Made by a program: the position numbers and the translations under genes | Shown: positions 36,027 to 47,618 of the stretch, piece by piece | How the letters are laid out: each line of letters opens with the position of its first letter | How positions within the stretch are numbered: the stretch's first letter is position 1 | Source: Shinisaurus crocodilurus | Taxonomy: Eukaryota; Chordata; Lepidosauria; Squamata; Shinisauridae | Direction: 5' to 3' | DNA: 64,000 nt | Assembly (NCBI GenBank): GCA_021292165.1 | Contig: CM037879.1 | Location: 164,726,886-164,790,885, forward strand | The notes under the pieces: model-generated | Database searches by the model: none | Told to the model about the DNA's origin: nothing | Seen by the model: the letters and a program-made list of their open reading frames with translations, nothing else

Positions 36027-36057
36027 TTGTTGTCTGGGAAGCACCCAGTGCTTAAGT

Positions 36058-36382
36058 CAAGTGTGTTGAACCACAGGCCCATGGGCCCAGTCCTGCCCTC
36101 TGGGGTCCCAGATGACCCCATTCCCCTTGTCCCACCCCGCTCCCCTCAACCGCCAATCATTTGGTGGTTTCCCTGTTTTCGTGCAGTTCTCTCCCACTCT
36201 AAAAGATTGAGATGACTCTCTTAAGGCTTAGTTACCGGCAGTTAGAGTTTTAAGCTAAAATATGCTGGTATTTTGGCCTCGCCCCCTTTCCTTTCAGCCC
36301 CGCCCACCACTGGAATGTGGCCCCCAAGAGCTGCTCTGAAATGGAATTTGGCCCTTGTGCTGAAAGAGGTTTGACACCCTTG
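36058..36382 (+). mobile_element. hAT-type MITE (family B), right-copy equivalent
   Basis: Same insertion as 11,286-11,610, with GCTTAAGT at 36,050-36,057 and 36,383-36,390. Confidence 0.9.
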
Positions 36383-39023
36383 GCTTAAGTCAAAGAATAA
36401 ATTAACAGGATGTGTCAATTTGAAATGCCTATTTGATTCTATGGTTATGGAACTCCATGTAAGGTTAGACATTCTATTTGTACTGAGTAGTTTGAATGTG
36501 GTAGTATGTATATATATATATATATATATGGTATATGCAGCCCCAGAGACTTCAATCTAATGCTGAAGACTAGTAGAGGGGAGGGAATTCATAACCCTCC
36601 CCCAGCAATCCTTGCCCCCCCCCCTACACACACAAACTGCTCTACCCTCTTGAGTCTTTTCCCTGTGGGGGAAAGAAACAGATTTGGGGGGACTTTTAGT
36701 GGCCAAAACTGTGAGCGGGGAAAGATTGAAGAAGCACTCCCCTATGGGACTCAAAGTCATGTGTAATTTTATAGCCCATAGACTTTGGATGATCTTCTCC
36801 CCAAAGAGAGGTCATGCATGGTGGAGAAGCAAGGTCATACCTTCCTGTCCCATTCACTTGAATCTGGGCCCCTCACACATCTATGCATGATCATAATGTT
36901 TGCAAATGGTCTACAGGCATATACAATCAAACGTACAGGCCCCAATAAGTGGTGCTACCAAATTTCGTAATTAGTCGGTTTGTTTAGTTGAAACTCATGC
37001 ATTCATAATGCTCACCTCTGTAGCGATCCTAGATTGCTGGCTTACAAATTCATTACTGATTTTTTAAATTGATTGTGAGCTTCAGAGTAAGCACAGTCTG
37101 CATCGAAACCATCCCATTTCTGTGCATGAGCTGAGTTGGTTGATTTAACCCTTTCCTTTCTTAAGGAAATGTGATAGTGAAAGGACTTTTTCCTTGTTTT
37201 GTAAGTAAAAGTGTACTTTAGTGGGTGCTGGTGCATGGCACTGGAGTCTGTCTGTGAGAGGGATACTGGAAGGGGAATCCAAGTAGAAGGAGGTCTCTGT
37301 GGCAGGCTGGTGCAGCTGGCTGGCATGGTGGAGTGCAGGGCTTTCGTAGGTGTAGTTTGCTGCTGACTCGGACATCAACTAAAGTTTCTGGAACAGAATA
37401 TGTTCCTGGGAGGGGGGCGGTGGCAATGATAATGAACTCATTGAGGATGTGGCAACAGTTACGGTGAGCTGGCAATCCCCCTCCCCCACCTGTTTCCTTT
37501 TTGATAAATGAAAGAGTTAGACTTGATTATCAGTCAGGCCACATGAAAACAACCCATCAGGAAGGGGTACATCTTGTGGTGATGCATGATATCATGACAC
37601 ATTACACGATTCCAAACGGCAGCTCCCAAGATGTAGTTTGATATTGCGTGTGTGCAAAACTCACTTACAGAGAACGAGATCTTGAATTAAAGGAGAACTC
37701 TCAGCCAGGATTGTACAGATGAATTTTTTACTTTCCAAGGAAACAACAAATTCTCTTGGGGGTAAGTAAGTATCACTACCCCGCCCCCCCATTACATGGT
37801 TGATTCCCAGATTGCATGTGGGATATCAATTGCGCAGTTCATTTCAAGTTAATGGGCGTTGAATATTATGCATCTGAGATTGGGAAAATTGCCCAAGTTT
37901 TCATTCCAACTCCAGATGGACATGGGAGAATGGGAAGGGTATTTGTGGCCTTTCTTTATCTTGTGTGAATATTCAGACCCAATAATGTCTCAGTAAAATT
38001 TAATCCATTCCTTTCTTCTCTTCACTCATGTAGATCTTTTGATCCCCCTCTCCCCCACATGTATATAATGGCAATTTTGCAATAAAATGGTCAGATATAT
38101 CTGGCTGGGGTGCTCCCTTTGAATGTCACTTGTGGATGATCTTAGCACAGATGAATCATAACAAGACCATGAATTCTTGGCAAGCGCCTCAGACAAATTG
38201 TGAACAGCTTTATATACCACCTGCAGAGAAAAGCTAAAGAAGGAGTGATTTGTGATTCCCAACGCCGATACTTTTGGGAAGGATGTGGCACATAAACAGC
38301 TCCACCTACTCCAGCCATAGTTTCCAGCTCAAGCTGTGACAAGAAACAACGTCATGTGCCCAAGTGCTAGAATGCTTGTGACCTTCAGAAAATGCCCAGA
38401 AGGGCTATCATAATATGACAGTTGCAAAGGAAGCAGCCTATAGTAGAACAGAATACGTTTATTGCTCAATCTAAAGATCATTGCACTACAATATTAAAAT
38501 ACACATAAAGTTAAAACAGAAAAACTATAAAATACATATTAAACCTTTAAAAATAGGATAAAAGGGCAACAATAAAATGGCATATAGGAACCTTTAGCAT
38601 CAAGTCAATCACCTTACATTAATGTCTCTGAATCTTTATAGCGCACTCCACAGCAAGGGTATCCAAATAATTTGCTCTACATTTGATAGCTTTAACGGCA
38701 AATACCGCGACCCTCTGTATCACATGTGGGTTGGATGAAATTAATAAATAGCTCAGTTTCTCCTTTATACCCCTGTATTTCACTTTCTTTAAGAGAGGCT
38801 CTAAATATCTTTCTCTTATATCTCTATATAATTGACACTCAAGTACATAATGAGCCAGATTCTCAAGGGCTGGTTCTCCGCAAACACACAACCTATCTTC
38901 AACTGGGATACCATAAAATCTCCCCCATTTCATCATAGTATCCATTTGTTCAAATCTTAGGCGTGTAAAAGCTTTCTGATGTTCCATTTTCATTGGGATT
39001 GACAGATACTTCTCATACTGGTG

Positions 39024-39276
39024 TACAGTAATACCTTGGATTACAAGTAACTTGGTTTGAGAGCGTTTTGCAAGACAAGCAAATTTTAAAATATTTATTT
39101 AATTTTTTTTACTTGATATACAAGCGTCATCTTGCAATACAAGTACTGTAGTACGGCTTAAATTAAAAATCTCTGTACAATTTTTTTGGGGGGGATTTTG
39201 TTTTGATATAAGAGTGTTTTGGATTACAAGCACATTTCCGGAACGAATTATGCTCTCAATCCAAGGCATGACTGTA
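39024..39276. mobile_element. Tc1/mariner-type MITE inserted in LINE ORF2
   Basis: TA at both edges; the left end CAGTAATACCTTGGATTACA is the inverse of the right end ...TCAATCCAAGGCATGACTG. Same family as 10,627-10,881, but an independent insertion between the RT and the C-terminal Cys/His region of the LINE. Confidence 0.9.
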
Positions 39277-41204
39277 GTTGTTTTGTGCTAGCTAGCCATT
39301 TCGCTATTACAGATGATGTGAGAGCTGTTATATCAGTTTGTGCTCCCACACTTTAAAGATATAGCGGCTTGCTTCCAGCATTGGGTTAAATACCTGGTCA
39401 GAAAATCCAAAATTTGGGAGCAGATTTAAAAGTTTTTGCAGCCAGAACTTTCCACACACAGATGACCTCTGTTCCTCCAGTCCAGACAAATTTTAGGAAG
39501 CCTTTCTTCTGTCAGATTACTCATTCTACACCAGTAATTTACCACCCTTACATATATCAGACCAGAAATTTTTTCACTACCCAATTCTGCTCTAATTAAA
39601 TATGCTGGGGTAGATTTAGAAACCCCCAAAATCAGACATAAAAAGTGACTTTGAACGCTTTCAATATTCTTTAAATCTGCAAAGCCCCATATTTCTGCAC
39701 CATAAATTAGCATGGGTATTACTTTTGCTTTGAAGATTTTCAGTACTGGATTTAATGTACCTGGATAACTGCTACTTAACAGTCTATTTAAAGATTGTAT
39801 ACTAGCAACTGTTTTCAATTCATTTTTCTTCATTTGTAATGCCCAAGATCCTGTTGCTGAGAAATTAATACCAAGATAACAGTAGTCTTTTACCTGCTGT
39901 AACTCTTTAGAATTAATGAACCATCTATGGGTTTTTCTCTTTTTACCAAATAGTACTACTTTGAATTTATTGTTATTAATGTATAAATCATTTTCATTAC
40001 AATATGTACTAAACTGTCTCAAGAGTCTTCTCAGGCCCACTTGTGATGTTGAAAGTAGGATCATATCATCAGCTTACAGTAATATATTTACCTCTCTATT
40101 TAAAATTTGGGGCATATGGTAACTCTGGTTATGTAAAAATGCTACCACGTCATTAATGTAAAAATTGAAAAGAAATGGTGCTAATATACAACCTTGTCGG
40201 ACACCTTTATATGTTGGAATAGGGTCAGTAACAGCAAAATTGGAGCCTGTTCTCACCTTCAAGTGGGTTTCTGAATAAAGTGCTTTTAATAACAATAAAA
40301 GCATCAAATCCATATTGGTGTTTGCCAACTTTTCCCAAAGCTGGCATCTATTTATGGAATCAAAAGCTGCACTTAAATCTATAAAAGCTGCAAAAAGCTG
40401 TCCACCTTTAGCAGAGTACTTAGTTATGAGATGGTGTAAAATGAAACAATTATCCAGGATAGGCCGTCCTTTCCTAAAACCAGACTGCTCTTCTGAGAAA
40501 ATGGCATTTTTCTTCCGCCCAATCCTCTAGTTTATGTAAGAGATGCTTAGCATAAATTTTTGCTGGAATATTAATTAAGCTAATTGGCCTATAATTACTA
40601 GGGTCTTGCTGGTTACCTTTCTTATATATAGGAATAATTATACTAGATTTCCAGCCCGTTGGAATACAACCCGTGTTGTTTATATGGGTGAATAGTCCAG
40701 CCAGAAGAGAAGCCCACCAGTCTACATTACTCTTAAATAATTCAGAGGGAAGGAAATCCTCACCTGGTGCTTTATTATTCTTCAATGTCTGAATAAGCAG
40801 TTTAATCTCAAGAGTGGTTACAGGTGGCCATAGGGGTAATAAATTTATATTCTGTGTCTGAGACCCTTTGATTACTGTCCTTGCAACTTTTTCCTCTTTA
40901 AATAACTCCTGAAAATGATTTTCCCACTTTGCAGCTGAAATAGGTATATCGAAAGTATATTTTACTTCTTTTAACCTGCCAGCAACTAAATGCCAAGAAT
41001 ATGTTGAATTTGACCCTGTTGCTGCTAATTCAAGCTCAGCCCATATAAATTTCTGAAACTGTGATTTCTTAGCTAAGATTATTTTTTTATAATCACGTCT
41101 GAGTTTTAACATGGAATTGTGTGCTTCCTGATCAACCTCAGCATGGGCTCTTTGCATCTGTCTCCTCAGCTTCTTTCTCAATACTCTGCATTCATTGTCA
41201 AACC

Positions 41205-41568
41205 ATAAGGACTTCATGGGCTTTAGCTGGTTCAAACTACTTACATCAGTTATCCGGACTGGTGGGCTTCTCTTCTGGCTGGACTATTCACCCATATAAA
41301 CAACACGGGTTGTATTCCAACGGGCTGGAAATCTAGTATAATTATTCCTATATATAAGAAAGGTAACCAGCAAGACCCTAGTAATTATAGGCCAATTAGC
41401 TTAATTAATATTCCAGCAAAAATTTATGCTAAGCATCTCTTACATAAACTAGAGGATTGGGCGGAAGAAAATGCCATTTTCTCAGAAGAGCAGTCTGGTT
41501 TTAGGAAAGGACGGCCTATCCTGGATAAGGACTTCATGGGCTTTAGCTGGTTCAAACTTACATCAGTT
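41205..41568. repeat. Inverted copy of LINE RT sequence flanked by a direct repeat
   Basis: 41,259-41,528 is the reverse complement of 40,451-40,720, nearly base for base, so a ~270-bp stretch of RT sequence lies upside down ~540 bp from its source. It is bordered by a ~45-bp direct repeat beginning ATAAGGACTTCATGGGCTTT (41,205-41,250 and 41,525-41,567; the first has three extra bases). Confidence 0.9.
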
Positions 41569-43298
41569 TTTAAAAAAGGTCTCATGTTGTCACATATATG
41601 CTGATATGCTTCCAGTACTAGATTTATATTAGAGTCAGAGGATAAAATTATATTTCCTAATTGTGTACCTATAGCTGAATTCTGAAAATCTTCAAGTTTA
41701 TTTACTTTCACTTTTTGCCATTTCAGTCTCCTCTCCCCCTGTATTTCCAGGTTCTGTGCTAGCCACTGATCTGAATAAGACACTTTCCTCATGTTAGATT
41801 TAGCAGCTATTTTCAGTGCAATGGGCTGATGATCGCTATCTTCCCTCAGCTGTACTGTTATACCAGAAAATAAGTGAGCTTTTCCTCTAGAAACACAGAC
41901 ATAATCAAGCACACTGCCAGAACATTGAGAGAAGTAAGTAAAAGGATAAGGAATACTATAGTCCTTATTGCCCACTATATGCAAACCAAACATATATGTT
42001 AGCCTAAATAAGTTTACACCTGCATTATTTATCTTCATATCCCGGGAATTCCAATAATTTAGGTCCAATGTATCTTCATCGAGGATTCCACACTGCTCAG
42101 CAATTTTTGTCAAAGATGTTCCTATTCTGGCATTAATGTCGCCCAACAATATAAACAGAGCACTTGGGAATCTTATGCTCAGTTCTTCCAATAGAAGTTC
42201 TAAATGCAGCCAAATATCAGGGGTATAGTATTGGGAAGATATTGGAGGGATATAGACATTTATCACAATTAACATCAAATCCTGTGCCATAATCTTTACC
42301 GTCAAAAAATTATTATCCGAGGCAGTTGTAACACAACCAAACTACCCTCCCATCCCAGATCTTGCTTGACCAGGACGGCTAAACCACCGATGGCTCTACC
42401 TTTCTCTTTTAGTTTCTGAGCAGGGTTAACCCATGTTTTAAATCCTGGCACAACTAGCTTATCCTTTTCTAGTAGCCACGTTTCTTGTAATGCCAGGACT
42501 GAGTATTTAGATAGAAATGAAATAATATTCTTATCATGATCTCTAGCCTTCCATCCTGCTATATTCCATGAGATAATACCTACTAGCTTGTCATTGGGTT
42601 CCTGGGATTCAAGTGACCTCTTTAAAGAATTTGCAGTTGATGTATTTAATGAATGTTCAGTCACGTCTACCTCCTGCTGTTTATACTGTCAATGTGGAAA
42701 AATTAGGGAATATCCCCTGAGTTCCAGGCTCCTCCTCCTCCTCCAAAACTTCAATCTCATTGATTTTTGGACATATTCTACTAACATTTGATATCACAGG
42801 GTACAATGTGTTTCCTAAATAGGGATTGTTACTTCTCCAAGGAACCCAATTCTGATTCCTCTAAGTATCTCATATCGGACCATGATTTAACTTTTACAAG
42901 CATGGAAATTAAATTTGGTGCTGTAGAATCTATGCCATTTTCATTACTTCTTGGCCCAGAGGGTATCTCAGCAGTGACCAGACAATTCTGTGTGTCTCCA
43001 ATCACTCCAAGGGTACTTGGGCATCCCCCACCCTTACCATCAGCCCATTTTCCTGTTGTTCTTGGCCATGATCTGTTACCACTGACTGTACATCCACTTT
43101 TTCTGCTTGACTCCTTGGCTCTACTTGCCTACTTAATAAATGTACTTTTAAGGACTCTAATCGCCCAATGATTTCATTTTGTGCATCTAGTGGCAGCGCG
43201 CCGAAAGAGTCTAGCAGCGCTAACTCTTCATTATTAGAAAGGTCCTTTCCTTTAGAGGATTCTTGCCACTTTGTATCTTGAGCAGCGAAATGCTTCCA

Positions 43299-44954
43299 CT
43301 ACTTGGAGCAAGGGTCCTTCTCATTGTCCCCTGTGCCCAGCTGAGCCTCTTGCCTTGGCTTATATTGTGCCTCTCCTAAGTTATTTAAATTATTTCTGAC
43401 CTGGGGATCAAGGGGTATACAAGTAATTTCCAAGTCATTCAACTGTATAAGGTCTTCCCCACATCCATTTTCTCTTTCTAATCGATGATTTTCATATTTT
43501 TCCTTTCTTAATTTCCCCTTTACTAGCAGCATGGAGGGGGCTATATTTTCAAAAATCCTAAAGACTTGTAATCCTATTTTTTGGAATTCAGACTTTCTAC
43601 TATATATTTTCCTAGCCATTTTACTATCCTGGAAAGTGACAACAGCCCGTGCATATATATAATTAAAAAATAAATATTCAATATGGATAATATCTGCTAT
43701 AGTAAACTCCCCAGGAACAATTGCATCCAACATTTGTATTAGATGAAGTTTGCGTTGTATCTGTGTTAATATTCCCTTGGGTTTTGAAAAATTCGAAAAT
43801 ACTAATTTATACTGCATAAGTCTGAGCTTCCAATTCTCTTCAGCTGTTTTCTCTACCTGATTGGATATATCCTCTGTATCTTGATCCATGTCATTTACCA
43901 GCATTTTGTTCCTTACCTCCTGATTTTTAAGCACATATTGCCATGGATCATTCATTTCACTGGGCTCACGATTCCCAACTATACTAACCGAGAATGCAAC
44001 CTACGTTTTGTTTAACTGCTCAGATACCAGTATCTTCTCAGCCTTCTTTACCTTATTCTTTTCCTCTTCAATCAACTTTCCACTTTTAAGGGACTTTTTA
44101 ACCTGCAACTTCATAGGTTTCTTATCTATTAGTTTAAATAATTTCCCATAATTCATTTTCCTATCCCGGTATATTACCTTTGGAGCTGCCTTTCCTTTTT
44201 TGTTTTCCTTAAGCCCTATGTTTTTATGCTTTTTTCCAATTTTATTTTCTTTTTTAACTGCCTTTAACTTGTATTGGGAACCTATTTCATTCTCTCTTAC
44301 TTGATGAATATCCTCATTTGCTTTTTTAATAGACTCAGGTTTTATTTCTGTTTGTACTAAACCAGAATCCCCCCTTCTATGTATCTCCACCACCATTGTG
44401 GTTAACAGCCCATTAGACTCTGCAAGGAAAGTTTTAATTAGCCCTAAGTCCTTAAGGGTGTCATTCACCCGTTTCCCAATCTCAAATAGCTGTTCGATTA
44501 TTAGTTGTCCACCCTTAATTTCCAAATTACTCACTCCACTACTGGGAGAATCCCCCTTCTGGACTGATAGAGGGGAGTACATTGCTAATTCAATTACCTG
44601 TTTATCCATTAATTCATCTAGAGAAGTTTGATGTTCTTGTACCCTTATCTGAGAAAAATTATCTGCAATGGCCAGCTCAGATGCAAGGTCTCTGGCATCA
44701 TCATCTGGGGTGTCTCCATACGTGACACACCTTGGATCAATAGACCAATCTAATACAGAGTTGGATATGGATACATTTCCAGTTAATTCTTCACTCCTGG
44801 GCGAGAAAAATTGTGGGATTGTAGTCTGAGATTTTGGTTTCTGTTTCCGTCTCTCAGAAAGGACTTCGACTGGAAGCCCCAGATTTTTGTAGCCTTGTCT
44901 AGTAAAAAAATTTTCTTCACTTAAAATCCAAACTGTCCCTTTAACTATAATCAA
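43299..44954 (-). pseudogene. LINE ORF1 (nucleic-acid-binding type), single in-frame TAG
   Basis: Two open stretches, 44,001-44,954 (317 codons) and 43,299-43,955 (218 codons), lie in the same frame. They are separated by one TAG at 44,001-44,003 and 15 sense codons, so this was one protein of ~550 residues. The N-terminal part is acidic, then strongly Lys-rich (for example KKENKIGKKHKNIGLKENKK). The C-terminal part holds QRKLHLIQMLDAIVPGEF, then YARAVVTFQDSKMARKIY, a layout like an RNA-binding domain of L1-type ORF1 proteins, but I claim that only as resemblance. Role inferred from position: RNA packaging protein upstream of the EN-RT ORF. Confidence 0.72.
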
Positions 44955-45574
44955 CCAAGAATTAGCAAGTTATTATCCATATATACCGACCAATTATATA
45001 AAATTAAGTTCCAAATTAATACATTATTAAAATTGATTAAATTTAAATGACTAAAAACAACCTTGAGATTTTTAAAATCTTCAAATAAGTTATAATAGTT
45101 TCAACCTGCAAGACAAAACCCAAAGCACTAACTCAGTCAATTCCATATCCATACAAAGTCAGCGGGGCTTTTAGCAGTCTCCTTGCCTTCATCCCAACCA
45201 GGATCGTCAGAACACACTCTCTCTTCTCACTAGAGGCTCTTCACAGAGATCCACTGAGCTAAAGGTAGAACATTAATGGCTTTCACTTGCCCATCTGAGT
45301 CAAGCTCAGCTCTGACTGTGGCAAATGTCCTGGAACTGGATCCCAGGACAGTGAAGAAATCCCCGTGGCAGGGCACTCTCAGGCTGCACCAGTCGTCACC
45401 AACACTTAGTTCATCAATGCCCACGCAGAATGGACAGGAGCCTGAGCCAGGCTGGAATCTGATGACCGGAGTGTCTGGGTTCACGCTGTGGCCGCTGCTG
45501 TTGAGGCAAATGTATTGCACACCTGCTGTATCCACAGTTCTCTTGCCTGTCCCTCCTTGCAGCAGATTGAAAGA
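44955..45574 (-). other. LINE 5' region with a coding-like open stretch
   Basis: Between the tandem monomers and ORF1. On the minus strand a frame open from just after a TAG near 45,585 down to 45,230 (~115 codons) has protein-like character with regularly placed Cys and Gly (FQPGSGSCPFCVGIDEL, then GDDWCSLRVPCHGDFF). I do not recognise it. It may be part of the 5' UTR, a captured cellular exon, or an extra ORF of the LINE. Confidence 0.4.
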
Positions 45575-45664
45575 GCTGCACTAGGCCAAGGAGAGAGGCT
45601 AAACGGGACCTGTGTATAAGGCTGCACTAGGCCAAGGAAAGAGACTGGGTGGGGCCTGTATATA
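45575..45664 (-). promoter_or_regulatory. Two tandem 5' monomers of the LINE
   Basis: Two 44-base units starting GCTGCACTAGGCCAAGGA (45,575-45,618 and 45,621-45,664), diverged in their middle. They sit at the 5' edge of the LINE, like promoter monomers of some mammalian L1s. The promoter role is inference. Confidence 0.5.
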
Positions 45665-45687
45665 TAGTTTCTTAGCTGGACAATACA

Positions 45688-45935
45688 ATTTATTTTATTT
45701 ATTTATTATATTTATACCCCACCTTTTTTCCTTCAAGGAACCCAAGGCGGCTTACATAATCCTCCTTCTCCTCTCCATTTTATCCTCACAACATCCCTGT
45801 GAGGTAGGTTAGGCTGAGAGTCAGTGACTGGCCCAAAGTCACCCAGTGAGTTTCATGGCTGAGCGGGGACTAGAACCTGGATCTCCGGGCTCCCAGTCCA
45901 ACACTCTCACCACTACGCCACACTGGTCACAAGGC
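45688..45935 (-). mobile_element. MIR/CORE-like SINE, near full length
   Basis: Minus strand: head GTGGCGTAGTGGTGAGAGTG, B-box-like GGTTCTAGTCCCCGC, core CACTGGGTGACTTTGGGCCA, TCACAGGGATGTTGTGAGGA, tail AAGCCGCCTTGGGTTCCTTG and an AATAAATAAA end. It is the best copy of this SINE in the window. Confidence 0.88.
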
Positions 45936-46039
45936 ATATTTCACTTGAGACAATGTTCCCACACACTGGGCATCATCATTGCAGATCCTCTTGCTATGTT
46001 AAGTATCTATAAATTTGCAGCCCTAGGTAACCCAGCAAA

Positions 46040-46640
46040 TAATAATAATAATAATAATAATAACAACAACAATAATAGAAATTTATTTCTTACCCGCCTC
46101 TCCACTTGGATCGAGGCGGGGAACAACAATAAATATAAAATACACAAACTGGTTAAAACATATTATTAAAACATTATTAAGAAACTTTTTATAATATCCT
46201 AAAATTCCTAAAGTTCCACTGGGTAGTCCTGCCAGAAGTGATCAGTCTTTACGGGCCTTTTTAAATGCCAAAAGATTATTCAATTGACGAGTCTCCTCCG
46301 GCAGGCTATTCCACAGTCTGGGAGCAGAAGAAGAAAAGGTCCTCTGGGTAGTACTTGCCAGCCTGGTCTTGGCTGACTGGAGAAAATTCCTTCCAGAAGA
46401 CCTATAAGTGCGCAGGGCGGATTATATGGGAGAAGGCGATCCTGCAGGTAACCCTGACCCAAACCATGTAGGACTTTAAAGGTAATAACCAACACTTTAT
46501 ACTTTGCCCGGAAACTAATTGGTAGCCAGTGTAATGCTTTTAAAGCCGGTGTAATATGGGTACCTCTAGATGCACCGGTGACCAATCTGGCTGCCATATT
46601 TTGCACCAATTGAAGTTTCCAAACTAGATACAAAGGTGTA
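46040..46640 (-). mobile_element. L2-type LINE 3' fragment
   Basis: An (AAT)n/(AAC)n tail at 46,040-46,078, then minus-strand coding with KLQLVQNMAARLVTGASRG, LKALHWLPISFRAKY and VITFKVLHGLGQGYLQDR: the same C-terminal L2 region as at 34,430-34,630 but diverged, with a frameshift toward the end. Confidence 0.85.
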
Positions 46641-47618
46641 AGTGCAACAGTTTTGTTGCTATTGCTCTTGATATATTTAAATAAATGTATATGATCCATT
46701 TTTAAGTCTTATCAACTTGTTCTTCACTTTCCTTCTTTGTTTGCCTTATGGTCAACTTGCTTTGGCTTTGTCAGAGTCTGTACACTTTTGGTATTGTCCT
46801 CATTTGTGCAAGACATCCACTTTTTATAGGGCGTTTCTGACTGTTTTTAGCCTTCTCAACTCTGCTAACACATCCATTTGGACTTGTTGAGGCCTTTTCC
46901 AATCTGTGGTGGCGTGTATTTTGTTTTCACCACTATTACAATGATGTGGATGTGGGCAACTTCTGGGGGCTGGTGGGCCACATTGCTCCGCCCTGGAACC
47001 CACAGGGGCCCTCACCCCTCTCCTGCTGAAATTGCTGCTGCCAAAGCCAAAATTATTGCTGTGGTGGCAGCAAAAAAAGCAGCAACTTTGCTTGAAAGCA
47101 AGATGCACAGGGAGCACACACCTTGTTTACAAGCAGAATCACATTCCCGGTGGAGCGCATGGCAGCAAGGAGCAGCCCCCCAGAAAATAGCTATCGGGGG
47201 GGGGGTATATGTGGTCTACAGACCATGTGTTGCCCACCCCCAGTTTACGGGGAGAATGGCAATGCATATGAGCATAGTTTGCTCATTTTCCAATATGAGC
47301 AACTCTCTCTCTTTTAAAAAGAGGAATCTCTTAAATTGAGAGTGATCCCACAATCCTAGCAGTCACTAAGATAAAGATGATGGAAGGCAGAACTCCCTAA
47401 TGTAGGTGGGGCAGATAAATGGAAAATTGGGGGTTCTTCTATTGGTTCTAAGCACCATCCATCAATGGAACGAGTTAGTAGAAAAATGGCTACCTATGTT
47501 TCTCTGCCCATGACAGAGAGGAAGCCCTCTGGCCCAATTAAAACATACATGAAAACTGGTCTAAGAAGAAATTAGAAGTAAGGTTGGACCACCTTAGCAA
47601 GAGCTCAGGACTTCATAG
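46641..47618. other. No gene seen
   Basis: GC-richer stretch around 46,930-47,230 with an Ala-rich open frame (AAAKAKIIAVVAAKKAATL, + strand), judged to be compositional. No other signal. Confidence 0.45.

Larger units (their letters stand above)
24755..38329. repeat. Right copy of the ~13.5 kb duplicated segment
   Basis: Co-linear with 1-13,535. It ends where the left copy meets the gap: both read catagtttcc...cagct there, and only this copy continues into unique sequence. All nested elements are present at equivalent places: solo LTR, L2 fragments, APE-type LINE, hAT MITEs, mariner-like MITE and 5S-SINE within MIR-like SINE. It keeps a 525-codon RT frame that is shattered in the left copy. 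It is not uniformly better: an extra G at 34,223-34,228 breaks an L2 frame that the left copy keeps open at 9,457-9,461. Confidence 0.93.
38619..42664 (-). pseudogene. LINE ORF2: APE endonuclease + reverse transcriptase, broken
   Basis: 42,302-42,664: ISWNIAGW and LALQETW, the N-terminal APE motifs. 41,424-42,305 (other frame): LLGDINARIG, GSVLDYVCVSR and EDSDHQPIAL, completing the nuclease. 40,474-41,235: NNKAPGEDFLPSELF and SSIIIPIYKKGNQQDPSNYR, the RT start. Around 40,340-40,390, AFIDLSAAFDSI is motif A with its Asp present. 40,074-40,328: GCILAPFLFNFYIND. The YADD box reads stop-A-D-D (stop at 40,074-40,076), then the frame continues 39,426-40,064. The MITE at 39,024-39,276 precedes the C-terminal 38,619-38,993 with CVCGEPALENLAHYVLEC. 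ORF2 is therefore dead by a frameshift, a nonsense codon, an inversion and an insertion. Confidence 0.85.
38450..45670 (-). mobile_element. Near full-length two-ORF APE-type LINE, inactivated
   Basis: Minus strand, from 5' tandem monomers (45,575-45,664) through ORF1 (43,299-44,954) and ORF2 (38,619-42,664) to a 3' end reading GATTGAGCAATAAACGTATT. The 3' end resembles that of the LINE at 30,104, and the proteins are similar in layout, so the two are relatives. Damage: an in-frame TAG in ORF1, frameshifts in ORF2, a stop in the YADD motif, an internal inverted duplication (41,205-41,568) and a mariner-like MITE (39,024-39,276). Exact ends uncertain by some tens of bases. Clade not assigned; I-group/Vingi-like is one candidate. 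Confidence 0.88.

Noticed and set aside
1..38329. A genuine tandem segmental duplication as first reading
   Set aside because: The breakpoint coincides with a 100-N gap and differences are mostly homopolymer-type indels, so an assembly cause is simpler; kept as the alternative in the findings.
30104..45670. Calling the two APE-type LINEs L1 or CR1
   Set aside because: Neither has a poly(A) tail or a CR1-type octamer end; the C-terminal Cys/His motif and short-repeat tail point elsewhere, but the clade needs a phylogeny.
46878..47339. 153-codon plus-strand frame with an Ala/Lys-rich stretch
   Set aside because: Looks compositional, without start context, splice signals or known motif.
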